Counted from the stretch's first letter, positions 17,003-26,196 are shown. The stretch: DNA of 64,000 nucleotides from Pseudomonadota bacterium (GCA_023419375.1 JAEZYD010000024.1:27622-91621), one strand, 5' to 3'. Numbers and translations: made by a program. The notes: generated by a model from the sequence alone, not told the origin.

Positions 17003-18895
17003 TCAGTTCAGCCCCTTGCACAGACGCCACAACGTACTGCGGCTGATGCCCAGCAGAGCCGCTGCCCGAACCTTTGAATTGCCGCAGCTATGCAGGGCTT
17101 CGCGCACGCTCTCAGGGGTGAGAATCTTGCGCTCCATGACAGTCTTTGCGGTTTGCGGCAAACCGGGATGGCGCAGTTCTTCAAGCAGGCGTTCTCCGGC
17201 AGAGGTATCATAGCCATGCGGTGAAACAACCGTCAGCCGTTCAGCCACCGTACGCAGCTGCCGCACGTTGCCCGGCCAGGGCAGGGCCTGCAAGGCCTGA
17301 ACAAAGGTTTCAGGCAGTTGCAGGCGCGGCCTTTGTTCTGCGGCGTACTGGGCGTGAAACTCCTGCAAAAAAGCCTCTACAAGCAGGGGGATATCTTCCT
17401 TACGTTCCCGAAGCGGAGGGATGTGCAACGGCAACACATGCAGCCGGTAATACAGATCTTCGCGCAGTCTTCCTTCTGCAACATCCTGCCACAGATCGCT
17501 GTTGGCGGCGGCAATGATGCGCACATCAGCCGGAACAACCACATTGCTGCCAAGGCGCATGATCTCTTTTTCCTGCAATACGCGCAGCAGGCGCGTCTGA
17601 AACGAAGGCGAAATGGTTCCCACCTCGTCCAAAAACAGGGTGCCACCCTGCGCCAGCTCAAAAATACCGATCTTTCCGCCTCTACGCCCGCCGGTAAACG
17701 TGCCTTCCGCATAGCCAAAAAGTTCGCTTTCCAGCAGGGATTCTGGCATGGCCGCGCAGTTCAGCGACACAAAGGGCCCGACCCTGCGGGGGGACGCATT
17801 ATGTATGCCCTGCGCCAGAATTTCCTTGCCCGTGCCGCTTTCGCCAGTAATGCACACGCCTGCTTCCGAAGCGGCATACAGCCGGGCCTGCTCCAAGAGC
17901 GACTCCACGCTGCTGCTGGTGTGCAAAAAATTCTCAAGGGTATAGCGCGCCTTGAACCCTCGATTATAAGCCTGCCGGACTCTTTCCTCCGCCTGGAGGA
18001 TGCGCGAGGCAGGCTGCATGCTGAAGACCGCACCGGCAGGTTTTTTACCCACGCGGATGGGGATGGTGTTGACGATAAGCTGCTCGCGCTGTTTGCCGGC
18101 CGCCGTCACATTGTGCAGAGGTTCGTGCCGTTCATGGGCGCTGGCAAGGGGCAAAGCAGGAAATACGCTGCTGACGGGCGTGCCAATGACGTTGAGCGCA
18201 TTGACCTGAAGCATGCTGCAGGCCTGAGGATTGATTTCCTCAATGGCGCCGCGCTCGTCCACAGCCAGAATGCCTTCAGAAATCCCGTCAAGAATGCTGC
18301 GGTAGCGCTCCTTTTCCTTAAGAGTCTTGCGCCTTGTCTGCACAACGTTAACGATGCTGTCAAAAAAGCTGGCAGGTATCTCAGGCTGATCGTGCAGATC
18401 AACAAAGGGCAGGCCGCATTTTTGGGCCGCCCTGCGGGTAATATCGCCGCCAACAACGATTTCAAGCCCCTGTTGCTGGGCATGCAGCACACCTTCTTCA
18501 AGGCTGCGCTTGTCGCTGTACAGGATGATCTCGGGCTGAAAACCCAGCAATTCCTCGCACAGAGCCAGATTACACTCCCCGGTGCGTATCTGGGTAATAC
18601 CAATGCGCTGCCCCATGGTTGAAGCTTTTTTGAGCGCTCGCAGCTGATTGGCCGTGGTATCCGGCAAGGCCACCACCGGCACGGAAAGCTGCCGCAGAAT
18701 GTAGGCCGTCCCTCTGCGCGACAGGATGACTTCAACCCCCTGCGCCTCAATGATCTGCCGTACAGGTTCAACGGCATCCTCAAGATCGAAGACCGCCTCC
18801 ACAAGCCGACAGGGCTTGTCCTCCAGCACCTTGCGAACATTGTCCACATTGCGTTGCGATGAAAAAACCAGACCGATTACAGGGGAAGCGTTCAT
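17003..18895 (-). CDS. PrpR-N-type sigma-54 activator
   Basis: A 630-residue activator. Residues 1-185 form a PrpR_N ligand-sensing domain (IGLVF..., VEVILSRRGTAYIL, VVGGDITRRAAQ), followed by a PAS domain (about 200-300) and an AAA+ domain with Walker A GESGTGKE. The contact loop is GTFTGG (398-403) instead of GAFTGA. A Fis-type helix-turn-helix forms the end. The ATG at 18895 has AAGGAG five bases upstream. It is divergent from mfrABE, whose sigma-54 promoter it likely drives. PrpR_N domains often sense small organic acids or their CoA derivatives, so a dicarboxylate-type inducer fits. Confidence 0.88.
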   Translation of the reverse strand: MNASPVIGLVFSSQRNVDNVRKVLEDKPCRLVEAVFDLEDAVEPVRQIIEAQGVEVILSRRGTAYILRQLSVPVVALPDTTANQLRALKKASTMGQRIGITQIRTGECNLALCEELLGFQPEIILYSDKRSLEEGVLHAQQQGLEIVVGGDITRRAAQKCGLPFVDLHDQPEIPASFFDSIVNVVQTRRKTLKEKERYRSILDGISEGILAVDERGAIEEINPQACSMLQVNALNVIGTPVSSVFPALPLASAHERHEPLHNVTAAGKQREQLIVNTIPIRVGKKPAGAVFSMQPASRILQAEERVRQAYNRGFKARYTLENFLHTSSSVESLLEQARLYAASEAGVCITGESGTGKEILAQGIHNASPRRVGPFVSLNCAAMPESLLESELFGYAEGTFTGGRRGGKIGIFELAQGGTLFLDEVGTISPSFQTRLLRVLQEKEIMRLGSNVVVPADVRIIAAANSDLWQDVAEGRLREDLYYRLHVLPLHIPPLRERKEDIPLLVEAFLQEFHAQYAAEQRPRLQLPETFVQALQALPWPGNVRQLRTVAERLTVVSPHGYDTSAGERLLEELRHPGLPQTAKTVMERKILTPESVREALHSCGNSKVRAAALLGISRSTLWRLCKGLN

Positions 18896-18954
18896 GCGGG
18901 CTCCTTGCTGCCCCGGAGCATAGGCTGCAAGTTGCGCGGATGCAAGTTTCATTG

Positions 18955-18995
18955 CGTTTCAATAAAACTATTGAAACGTTTCTGAAACGTTTTTA
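18955..18995. promoter_or_regulatory. Tandem GAAACG repeats, candidate activator site
   Basis: CGTTTCAATA-AAAC-TATTGAAACG (18955-18978) is a perfect 10-bp inverted repeat. It runs into the palindrome GAAACGTTTC (18973-18982) and a further GAAACGTTT. The cluster is about 130-170 bp upstream of the mfrA -24 element and just upstream of the regulator's own start. It is the most likely binding region of the PrpR-N-type activator. Confidence 0.6.
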
Positions 18996-19126
18996 CTGCT
19001 CCACAAGGGCTGGGGCAGCGGCATAGGGCACGCTGCCGCAAAAATATTCATAACAAAGAGTTTTTATTAAAAAATTCTGACAAGCCGGATTCATTGTTTG
19101 CACAGCGCACACACACTTGCACTTTT

Positions 19127-19142
19127 TGGCACAAAACTTGTT
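19127..19142 (+). promoter_or_regulatory. Sigma-54 promoter of mfrABE
   Basis: TGGCAC-AAAAC-TTGTT: perfect -24, correct 10-base GG-to-GT spacing, and -12 with GT. It lies 53 bp upstream of the mfrA start and matches the element at 13475 closely. Confidence 0.72.
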
Positions 19143-19194
19143 AAAGACGAGCACATATATATTCCCTCTTTGTCTATTGCATCTGGAGGAAACA

Positions 19195-21039
19195 ATGTCA
19201 GAAAAAAAACTGTTCATGAACCGACGCACCTTCATCAAGGCCTCGGTGGTCACGGCAGGCGCCCTGACCTTTACCTTCGGTCTGGGTGGGTTTGGTTCAT
19301 CCCTTTGGGCCGCCAACAACAAACCCATGCTGGATTTTGACATCATTGTCATCGGCTCTGGCGGCGCTGGCCTGCGCGCGGCGGTTTCCGCCATGGAAGC
19401 CAACCCCAAGGCCCGCATCTGCGTGGTCGCCAAAACCATGCCCACCCGCTGCGCCACAGCCATGGCCGAGGGCGGCATCAACGGCGTTATCGATTTCAGC
19501 AAGGGCGATTCTTATGACCTGCACGCCTTTGATACTGTCAAAGGCGGCGACTACCTTGTGGATCAGGACGCTGTGCTGGATTTCTGCGAAGAAGCAGGCC
19601 GCACCATCCACGCCCTTGATTACCTTGGCATGCCTTTTTCGCGCGATGATGCCGGTGCGCCCAAGGCTCGCTACGCCGGCGGCGCGTCCAAGGTCCGCTG
19701 TATTTATTCGGCCGACAAGACAGGCCACATTGTTATCCAGACCCTGTTTGCCGAGGCGCTTACGCGCGGGGTCAAATTTCTCATGGATTACCAGCTGCTC
19801 GACATTGGCAAAAGCAATGGCGCGCTGGAAGGCGTTGTGCTGCGCAATATCCGCACAGGCGAAATCATGCCCGTGCGGGCCAAGGCAGTCATTATGGCCA
19901 GCGGCGGCTACAGCCGGGTGTACTGGAACCGCTCGTCCACTCCCTATGTGGCGACAGGCGATGGGCCTGCGGCAGCCCTGCGCGCCGGGGTTCCCATGAA
20001 AGATCCCGAGATGACGCAGTTTCACCCCACGGGTGTTGTTCACGGCGGCGTACTTATTACAGAAGCGGCACGCGGCGAAGGCGGCTATCTGATCAATCGC
20101 CTGGGTGAACGCTTCATGTCCCGCTACGCCAAGGATCGCATGGAACTGGCCCCCCGCGACATTGTATCGCGCTCCATCGAATCGGAAATTCTCGCTGGCC
20201 GTGGCTTTGGCGAGGGCATGGAGTCCTATGTCTACCTTGACTTGCGCCACCTGGGCGAAGCCAAGATCGACAAGGATCTGCCGCTGATCCGCCACATTGG
20301 CAAACTGTTTGAAGGTATCGACCTCGTCAAGGAACCCATGATCATCAGGCCCACGGCCCACTACTGCATGGGTGGCATTGACGTGCTGAACTACCGCCAG
20401 ATGAACACCTCCCTGCCGGGGCTGTACGCCGCCGGGGAAGCATCCAACGTTTCCATCCACGGCGCCAACCGCCTTGGCGGCAATTCACTGGCAGAGGCTT
20501 CGGCCACCGGCAACTGGGCCGGGCAGGGCGCCGCCGCCTACGCCAAAGGGTCCTCGCCTGCAGCCGAAGGCAAAAACCTGCTCGAACTGTGCAGCAAGTG
20601 GACAGACCACTACGCCAAGGTTACCGCCCGCACTGCCAAGACGGACATTTTTGCCATCCGCGAACGCCTTGGCGAGGTCATGTGGGACGACATGGGCATC
20701 TTCCGCACCGAAGACAAAATGCGGCAGGCTGCCGAAGAGCTGGATTCCCTCTCCAAAGCATACGAAGACGCCAGCGTACCCTGCACCAATCCAGCCTACA
20801 ACACGCTCTACACCCAGTACGTGGAACTGGGCAATCTGCTCACCTGCGCCAAGGCGGCGACCCTTGCCGCAAGGGCGCGGCAGGAATCACGCGGGGCTCA
20901 CTGCCGCACAGATTTTCCCAAGCGTGATGACGAACGCTTTCTCAAGCACTCGCTCGTTACCCTGGCCGATGGCGGCATGAAGCTGGACTGGCGCGACGTG
21001 AGCATCACCAAATTCAAGCCTCAGGAGCGTAAGTACTGA
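19195..21039 (+). CDS. mfrA: Tat-exported fumarate reductase flavoprotein (MfrA-type)
   Basis: A 614-residue flavoprotein of the SdhA/FrdA family. A twin-arginine signal (NRRTFIKAS, R10-R11, then a hydrophobic stretch) marks it for the periplasm, as in methylmenaquinol:fumarate reductases of Wolinella; cytoplasmic FrdA has none. The FAD fold IVIGSGGAGLRA (about 50-60) and substrate motifs HPTG, RGEGGYLIN, HYCMGGI and RLGGNSLAEA are intact. The ATG at 19195 with GGAGG is preferred over the longer frame. The gene overlaps mfrB by one base. It probably reduces fumarate or a similar unsaturated acid outside the membrane. Confidence 0.85.
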   Translation: MSEKKLFMNRRTFIKASVVTAGALTFTFGLGGFGSSLWAANNKPMLDFDIIVIGSGGAGLRAAVSAMEANPKARICVVAKTMPTRCATAMAEGGINGVIDFSKGDSYDLHAFDTVKGGDYLVDQDAVLDFCEEAGRTIHALDYLGMPFSRDDAGAPKARYAGGASKVRCIYSADKTGHIVIQTLFAEALTRGVKFLMDYQLLDIGKSNGALEGVVLRNIRTGEIMPVRAKAVIMASGGYSRVYWNRSSTPYVATGDGPAAALRAGVPMKDPEMTQFHPTGVVHGGVLITEAARGEGGYLINRLGERFMSRYAKDRMELAPRDIVSRSIESEILAGRGFGEGMESYVYLDLRHLGEAKIDKDLPLIRHIGKLFEGIDLVKEPMIIRPTAHYCMGGIDVLNYRQMNTSLPGLYAAGEASNVSIHGANRLGGNSLAEASATGNWAGQGAAAYAKGSSPAAEGKNLLELCSKWTDHYAKVTARTAKTDIFAIRERLGEVMWDDMGIFRTEDKMRQAAEELDSLSKAYEDASVPCTNPAYNTLYTQYVELGNLLTCAKAATLAARARQESRGAHCRTDFPKRDDERFLKHSLVTLADGGMKLDWRDVSITKFKPQERKY

Positions 21040-22010
21040 TGAACGACGCAGTATTCATAGTTATTGAGCGTTTTGACGGAAAAAAAAGCTTCCCGCAGGA
21101 GTACACGCTGACCCGCGCGGACGTGCACAATAAAACAGTGCTCAGCACCCTGATTTTTATCAAGGAGCATCTGGACCCCACTCTCAACTTTACCGCTGCG
21201 TGCCGCATGGCCATTTGCGGCGCTTGCGGCGTCAGGCTCAACGGGCAGCCCATCATCGCCTGCGACACCAGCATGGAAGATCAGCTGGCGCTGTATGGCA
21301 CCAACAGGGTTACCATTGCGCCGCTTGCCAATTTCAAGGTTATTTCAGACCTGGTGGTGGATTGGGAACCCGCGCTTGAAAATCTGCGCAAGGTTCACCC
21401 CTCGCTGGTGGCCCGCAAGGAATTTTCTAAGGCAAAAGGCTGCAAGCAAAGCGCTGACGATATGGAAAAAATCGCGGACATGTGGGACTGCGTCCTTTGC
21501 GGATGCTGCGCATCGTCCTGCAACAAACTTGCCGTCAACCGGGCAGACTACCTTGAGCCCTTTGTCTTCAACATCGCCGCCCGCATGTCGGTGGATTCAC
21601 GCAGCAAAGACCCCATGGTTCACGCCAAGCCGGCTTTTGACAACGGCCTGTGGAAATGCGTGCATTGCCAGGAATGCGCCAACGTATGCCCCAAGCATAT
21701 CAAGCCGGTGGAAGGCATAAGCATGATGCGCAATATCACCGTGAACCGGGGACTCAACCAGGGCAAAGGGCCGGAGCATGCCGAAGCATTCCTGACCGAC
21801 ATGCGCGACACGGGCCGCCTTAACGAAATGAAAATGGCCCTGCGCACAGAAGGCGTAACCGCCATGACCAGAGTCGGCCTTGCCGTCAACCTGCTGCGTC
21901 ACGGCAAGGTTCACCCCACAGAGCTTTTGGGCAACGACCCCATCAAGGGACAGGCCGATTTTGTCCGCATTCTTGATCTGGCAAAAGCTGATGCCAAGGG
22001 TAAGGAGTAA
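21039..22010 (+). CDS. mfrB: Fumarate reductase iron-sulfur subunit (MfrB-type)
   Basis: A 323-residue electron-transfer subunit. A plant-type [2Fe-2S] site is CRMAICGACGVRLNG...C (about residue 55-76). Two further clusters are carried by CVLCGCCASSC and CVHCQECANVCP. This is the SdhB/FrdB pattern. It has no signal peptide of its own, so it would be carried across the membrane with the Tat-bearing flavoprotein, as proposed for Wolinella MfrB. Its start overlaps the mfrA stop. Confidence 0.87.
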   Translation: MNDAVFIVIERFDGKKSFPQEYTLTRADVHNKTVLSTLIFIKEHLDPTLNFTAACRMAICGACGVRLNGQPIIACDTSMEDQLALYGTNRVTIAPLANFKVISDLVVDWEPALENLRKVHPSLVARKEFSKAKGCKQSADDMEKIADMWDCVLCGCCASSCNKLAVNRADYLEPFVFNIAARMSVDSRSKDPMVHAKPAFDNGLWKCVHCQECANVCPKHIKPVEGISMMRNITVNRGLNQGKGPEHAEAFLTDMRDTGRLNEMKMALRTEGVTAMTRVGLAVNLLRHGKVHPTELLGNDPIKGQADFVRILDLAKADAKGKE

Positions 22011-22013
22011 ACC

Positions 22014-22883
22014 ATGCTGAAGCGTTATGCTTTTTTTCCCGGTTGTGTGCTGAATGCCGCCGCCAGCGAAGCGCGCACAGCCCTGGAGGCCAGTGCAAAA
22101 CTGCTGGACGTGGAACTGGTGGAGATACCGGGCTGGAGCTGTTGCGGCGCATCGCATGTGCAGGACATAGCCCCCAATGAGGCTCTGGCCGCCAATGCCC
22201 GCAATCTGGCGTTGGGCGAACAGATCGGCGCTCCGGTTATCACCGCGTGCAGCACCTGCTCCCTCATGCTGCGCACCGCCAAGTCCGAGCTTGATCATGG
22301 CAAGAAAGATCAGGCAAACCGCTGGCTTTCGCCCGCCAATCTTGAATACAAAGGCACTGCGGAAGTAACCACCCTTCTGTGGGAACTTGCCAAAGACCTG
22401 CCCGCCCTCAAGGCAAAGGTCAAAAAACCTCTCACAGGGTTGAACGTGGCCTGCTTTTATGGCTGCCACAGCATACGGCCCGAACCCATCATAAACTTTG
22501 AAAGCTCGCGCGTGCCGCACAGCCTGGAAGATATCGTCGTTGCTCTGGGCGCTACGCCGGTACCCTATGCCCGCCGCCTTGACTGCTGCGGTTTCCACGC
22601 GGTGTACCCGGCGGAACACGATGCCATGGTGATGATCTCGTCGCTGGTGACAGACGCCGCCAAGGCCAAGGCCCACTGCGTTGTGTCGCCCTGCCCCCTG
22701 TGCCAGATGCAACTGGACATGTATCAGGGCAATGCCGCTGACGTGACAGGCAGCAATGCCTCCGTGCCTGCGTTGCACCTGCCTCAGTTGCTGGCCATTG
22801 CACTGGGAGCCTCGCCTGAATCTCTGGGTCTGGACAGGCTCATTGTGGCCCCCGATGGGCTGAAAAAGGTTCTTTCGCTGTAG
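22014..22883 (+). CDS. mfrE: Fumarate reductase CCG-domain subunit (MfrE-type)
   Basis: A 289-residue protein with two cysteine-rich CCG domains: FPGCVLN...WSCCGASH...CSTC (first) and FYGCHS...LDCCGFHA...CPLC (second). These bind Fe-S centres in SdhE/MfrE and HdrB-type proteins and link the enzyme to the quinone pool without a conventional membrane anchor subunit. The gene follows mfrB after 3 bp, completing the A-B-E order of type E succinate/fumarate enzymes. Confidence 0.87.
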   Translation: MLKRYAFFPGCVLNAAASEARTALEASAKLLDVELVEIPGWSCCGASHVQDIAPNEALAANARNLALGEQIGAPVITACSTCSLMLRTAKSELDHGKKDQANRWLSPANLEYKGTAEVTTLLWELAKDLPALKAKVKKPLTGLNVACFYGCHSIRPEPIINFESSRVPHSLEDIVVALGATPVPYARRLDCCGFHAVYPAEHDAMVMISSLVTDAAKAKAHCVVSPCPLCQMQLDMYQGNAADVTGSNASVPALHLPQLLAIALGASPESLGLDRLIVAPDGLKKVLSL

Positions 22884-22923
22884 CAGACAGCGTCATTCAT
22901 TATCCGTACCAAGGGGAACCAAG

Positions 22924-23706
22924 ATGAACAATATTCTCAGGTCTGTATGTCTGGCTGTATGCGGCACGGCTTTGCTGGCCCTTGCAAGCCTGGCCAGTGC
23001 TGCTGAAATCAGCGTTGTCAGCTCCGGCGGCTTTGCAGCCGCCTACAAGGCGCTTTGCCCGGGGTTTGAAAAGGCCACGGGCGATACCCTCAAATCCGCG
23101 TGGGGACCGTCCATGGGCGATACCCAAAACGCCATACCCCAACGCCTGGAACGCGGGGAGGCCATTGACGTGGTCATCATGGTGGGCAATTCGCTCGACA
23201 AGCTGGTCAAGGAAGGCAAGGTCGATCCGTCAAGTACGGTACTGCTGGCACGCTCCAAAGTTGCTCTGGCTGTAAAGGCAGGAGCGCCCTCCCCTGATAT
23301 CTCGACCGTGGAGGCTCTGAAGCAGACCATGCTCAAGGCCAAAAGCATTGCCTATTCAGACAGCGCCAGCGGCACCTATATCGCCAAGGTTCTGATTCCC
23401 AAGCTGGGCCTTTCGGATGCCCTCAAGGACAAGGCCCGCATGATCCCTGCGGAGCCTGTGGGCAAGGTGGTAGCCCGTGGCGAGGCCGAGATCGGCTTTC
23501 AACAGCTCAGCGAACTCAAACCCATTGAAGGTATCCATATTGTGGGCCTGATCCCCGAAGCCGTGCAGGAAGTAACGCTGTTCTCCGCCGGCATGGTCAA
23601 GGGAGCCAAAAACCCGGAAGGCGCAAAGGCCCTGCTGAAGTACCTTGCTTCGCCGCAATCCGCCAAAGTCATTGACGATACAGGCCTGGAAGCGGCCAAC
23701 CGCTAA
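22924..23706 (+). CDS. Periplasmic ModA-like substrate-binding protein, unknown ligand
   Basis: A 260-residue protein with a clear signal peptide (cleavage likely after LASLASA). The fold is that of the ModA/SBP_bac_11 group (ISVVSSGGFAAAYKALCPGFEKATG; GEAIDVVIMVGNS; SDSASGTYIAKVLIPKLGL). No permease or ATPase accompanies it. It follows mfrE by 40 bp and shares the mfr transcript, so it may bind the reductase substrate rather than molybdate. The real modA, with a full transporter, lies 1.7 kb further on. A perfect hairpin terminator follows. Confidence 0.75.
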   Translation: MNNILRSVCLAVCGTALLALASLASAAEISVVSSGGFAAAYKALCPGFEKATGDTLKSAWGPSMGDTQNAIPQRLERGEAIDVVIMVGNSLDKLVKEGKVDPSSTVLLARSKVALAVKAGAPSPDISTVEALKQTMLKAKSIAYSDSASGTYIAKVLIPKLGLSDALKDKARMIPAEPVGKVVARGEAEIGFQQLSELKPIEGIHIVGLIPEAVQEVTLFSAGMVKGAKNPEGAKALLKYLASPQSAKVIDDTGLEAANR

Positions 23707-23721
23707 CATGTGATCCATAAT

Positions 23722-23762
23722 GCAAAAAGCCCCTGTCCGTATGATGGACAGGGGCTTTTTGC
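23722..23762. terminator. Bidirectional intrinsic terminator
   Basis: A perfect 17-bp stem, 23722-23738 with 23746-23762, loop GTATGAT, with A- and T-runs at the outer ends. It ends both the mfr operon (plus) and the converging modABC operon (minus). Confidence 0.9.
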
Positions 23763-23825
23763 ATATAAAGGGCATCGGGGTTGAACCTGAGCCTGCAAAT
23801 CATCCGACAAACTTTTGCGCGCCGG

Positions 23826-24575
23826 TCAGGCCCAGGCCTGCTCCTGCAAATGCCGCAAACACTTGCCCGCTGTGGCAAAATCCTTGCGCAGATCGGCATA
23901 GTCCGGCACCGTGCGCGCCCCGCCCCGGTCATAGAGCACAAGGCCGCCCGCAAAGGTATCCACATCGTCTGGGTCGTGGCTGATAATCACGGCGGGGATT
24001 GTCAGGTCATCCATCAGTTCGAGCAGTTCTTCGCGCAGACGCTCGCGCAGCAGGGGATCAAGCGCGGAAAAAGGCTCATCAAGCAGCAGGAGCAAGGGGT
24101 CGGCATTGAGCGCCCGCGCCAGAGCCGCGCGCTGCCGCTGCCCGCCCGATATCTGCGAGGGCAGGTGAGCCGCCAGATGCCCGATGCCCAAGCGTTCCAG
24201 CATGGCCTGCGCCTTGTCGCGCTCCTCGCCGCATACCTTCCAGGGCCAGCAGCCCGTGCGCGGATAGGCCACGTTCTGCAACAGGCTCAGGTGCGGAAAC
24301 AGGGCGTAATCCTGAAACATATAGCCGATGCGCCGCTTCTGCACAGAAACAAACACGCCCTGCGCAGCATCGTACAACGTGCAGTCGCCAATGCGGATGT
24401 GCCCTGCGTCGGGCTTGGTCAGTCCTGCCAGGCACTGCATGGTCAGCGACTTGCCGGAACCGGATGGGCCAAAAAGCACCGCGCACTTGTGCTCGTCGCC
24501 GATCTCGTAGCCTACGTCCAGATTGAAAGGGGTAACCCCGTTCCTGAAACTTTTTATCAGTCGCAAGGAGATCAT
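23826..24575 (-). CDS. modC: Molybdate ABC transporter ATPase ModC
   Basis: A 249-residue ABC ATPase. Walker A GPSGSGKS, signature ISGGQRQRAALARAL, Walker B LLLLLDEPFSALD and the switch histidine (IISHDPDD) are all present. It is short: the C-terminal MOP (molybdate-binding) domain of E. coli ModC is missing, so sensing is left to TunR. The ATG at 24575 overlaps the modB stop (ATGA). Confidence 0.87.
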   Translation of the reverse strand: MISLRLIKSFRNGVTPFNLDVGYEIGDEHKCAVLFGPSGSGKSLTMQCLAGLTKPDAGHIRIGDCTLYDAAQGVFVSVQKRRIGYMFQDYALFPHLSLLQNVAYPRTGCWPWKVCGEERDKAQAMLERLGIGHLAAHLPSQISGGQRQRAALARALNADPLLLLLDEPFSALDPLLRERLREELLELMDDLTIPAVIISHDPDDVDTFAGGLVLYDRGGARTVPDYADLRKDFATAGKCLRHLQEQAWA

Positions 24576-25252
24576 CTGCGCCGCCCCTTGAGTTTCACAA
24601 GCAGTTCCGCCGCCATCAGCAGGGTCACGCACACGGCGGAGGTAATGAACACAAGCCAGGAGGCCTGGAGGTCATTGCCCGCCTGAAAGGCATCGTAGAT
24701 GGCGAGGGCCAGAGTCTGGGTCTTGCCGGGGATATTGCCTGCAATCATCAGGGTTGCGCCAAATTCGCCCATGCCGCGCGCAAAGGCCAGCATGATGCCC
24801 GCAAAAATCCCCTTCCAGGCCAAGGGCAGCGACACGCTGATAAACACCCGCCATTCCGAGGCTCCAAGCGTGCGGGCCGCGTCTTCCAGATGTTTGTCCA
24901 CCTGCTCCAGGGCCGCGCGGGCAGACTTGTAGATGAGCGGAAACACCACAACAGTGGCTGCGACCACAGCCCCCTGCCAGGAAAAAATCAGGTTGATGCC
25001 CAGTTCCGCCAGCCCATGCCCAAAAACGCCGCGCCGCCCCACCAGCAAGATGAGATAGTAGCCCAGCACTGTGGGAGGCAGCACCAACGGCAGCGAACAC
25101 AGGGCGTCCAGCAGCGCGGGCATGGGGCCCTTTTTGCGGGCCAGCCGCCAAGCCGCCAGCGTTGCCACAACAAAGGAAACAGCCGTAGCCGCCCCTGCCA
25201 CGCGCAACGAAAGCTCCAGCGGGCTCCATATAAACGCCAGGTCAAAATCCAT
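24572..25252 (-). CDS. modB: Molybdate ABC transporter permease ModB
   Basis: A 226-residue inner-membrane permease with about five to six helices and the ATPase-contact EAA motif (about EDAARTLGASEWRVFISVSLP). The ATG at 25252 starts the conserved part. It overlaps modC by 4 bp. A hairpin between modA and modB (25294-25339) may lower its expression relative to the binding protein. Confidence 0.88.
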   Translation of the reverse strand: MDFDLAFIWSPLELSLRVAGAATAVSFVVATLAAWRLARKKGPMPALLDALCSLPLVLPPTVLGYYLILLVGRRGVFGHGLAELGINLIFSWQGAVVAATVVVFPLIYKSARAALEQVDKHLEDAARTLGASEWRVFISVSLPLAWKGIFAGIMLAFARGMGEFGATLMIAGNIPGKTQTLALAIYDAFQAGNDLQASWLVFITSAVCVTLLMAAELLVKLKGRRR

Positions 25253-25293
25253 TTCCAACTCTGCCCCCTGCCACCGACCGGATCCGTTGATGC

Positions 25294-25339
25294 ATAAAAA
25301 ATGAGGGCGGTTGCCGCTTCTGCCAAAACGGCAACCGCC
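25294..25339 (-). terminator. Hairpin with T-run between modA and modB
   Basis: GGCGGTTGCCG (25306-25316) pairs with CGGCAACCGCC (25329-25339). On the minus strand the stem is followed by CTCATTTTTTATG. It is probably a partial terminator that gives more ModA than ModBC. Confidence 0.6.
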
Positions 25340-25398
25340 AGTAAGCACAATCCATTATTGCAGGCCGGTGCGCAAGGGCGCGGGCCTGCCTTCATGCG

Positions 25399-26166
25399 CT
25401 ACGGCTTGGAGAAACCGTACTTGGCAAGTACTGCCTGCCCTTCGGGCGAAAGCACAAAGTTCAGAAATTCCTGGCCCATCTTGGCGTCCTTGCCGGTGGT
25501 GGCCACGGCGATGGGATAGCTCACGGGATCGTGGCCTTCCACAATCATGACCACTTCAACCTTGTCCGCCAGCTGCTTGGCATCGGTGCGGTAGACAAAA
25601 CCGGCATCAACTTCGCCGCGGGCCACATAGTCCAGCACCTGGCGCACGCTGTTGCCCATAATAAGCTGGGGCTGCACGGCTTCCCACAGCTTGGCGGTGT
25701 TCAGCGCGTCCTTGGTGTAACGGCCTGCGGGCACGGAATCGGGATTACCGATGGCAACGCGCTTGAAGGCCTTGATGTCTTCAAGCTTGGCGGGCTTTTT
25801 GGAGCCAGCGGGCACGATAAGCACGAGGTCGTTGAGCGCAAAGTCCTTGCGCGTAGCAGGGTCAACAACCTTGGCGGCCACGGCCTTGTCCATGGTGGCC
25901 TGGTCGGCAGAGGCAAAAACATCTACGGGCGCGCCTTCCTGAATCTGTTTGAGCAGCGGATTGGAGGCAGCGTAATTGGTGTGCACCTGCAAGCCCGTGT
26001 GTTTCTTTTCAAACACGCCCTTGATTTCGTTAAAGGCATTGGTAAGGCTGGCAGCGGCAGAAACCGTCATTTCAGCAGCCTGAACGGGAAGGCTGAGCAG
26101 GGCCACGCAGCCCAGCGCCAAAGCTATGCGGCAAAATGCCCCACGCGCGTATGCAGTCTTTTTCAT
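25399..26166 (-). CDS. modA: Molybdate/tungstate-binding protein ModA
   Basis: A 255-residue periplasmic binding protein. The signal peptide probably ends at LPVQAAE. Core motifs are MTVSAAASLTNAFNEI, YAASNPLLKQIQEGAPVDVFASAD and ARGEVDAGFVYRTDA, all typical of ModA. It delivers molybdate or tungstate to ModBC. It is divergent from tunR, and the gap between them has several inverted repeats. Whether it prefers Mo or W cannot be seen. Confidence 0.92.
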   Translation of the reverse strand: MKKTAYARGAFCRIALALGCVALLSLPVQAAEMTVSAAASLTNAFNEIKGVFEKKHTGLQVHTNYAASNPLLKQIQEGAPVDVFASADQATMDKAVAAKVVDPATRKDFALNDLVLIVPAGSKKPAKLEDIKAFKRVAIGNPDSVPAGRYTKDALNTAKLWEAVQPQLIMGNSVRQVLDYVARGEVDAGFVYRTDAKQLADKVEVVMIVEGHDPVSYPIAVATTGKDAKMGQEFLNFVLSPEGQAVLAKYGFSKP

Positions 26167-26196
26167 GAAATTCCTCCGTGCGCCAAAAGCGCGGTT

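Noticed and set aside
22924..23706. Calling the orphan binding protein a second ModA.
   Set aside because: It lies in the mfr operon with no permease or ATPase, and the authentic modABC is adjacent, so the ligand is left open.
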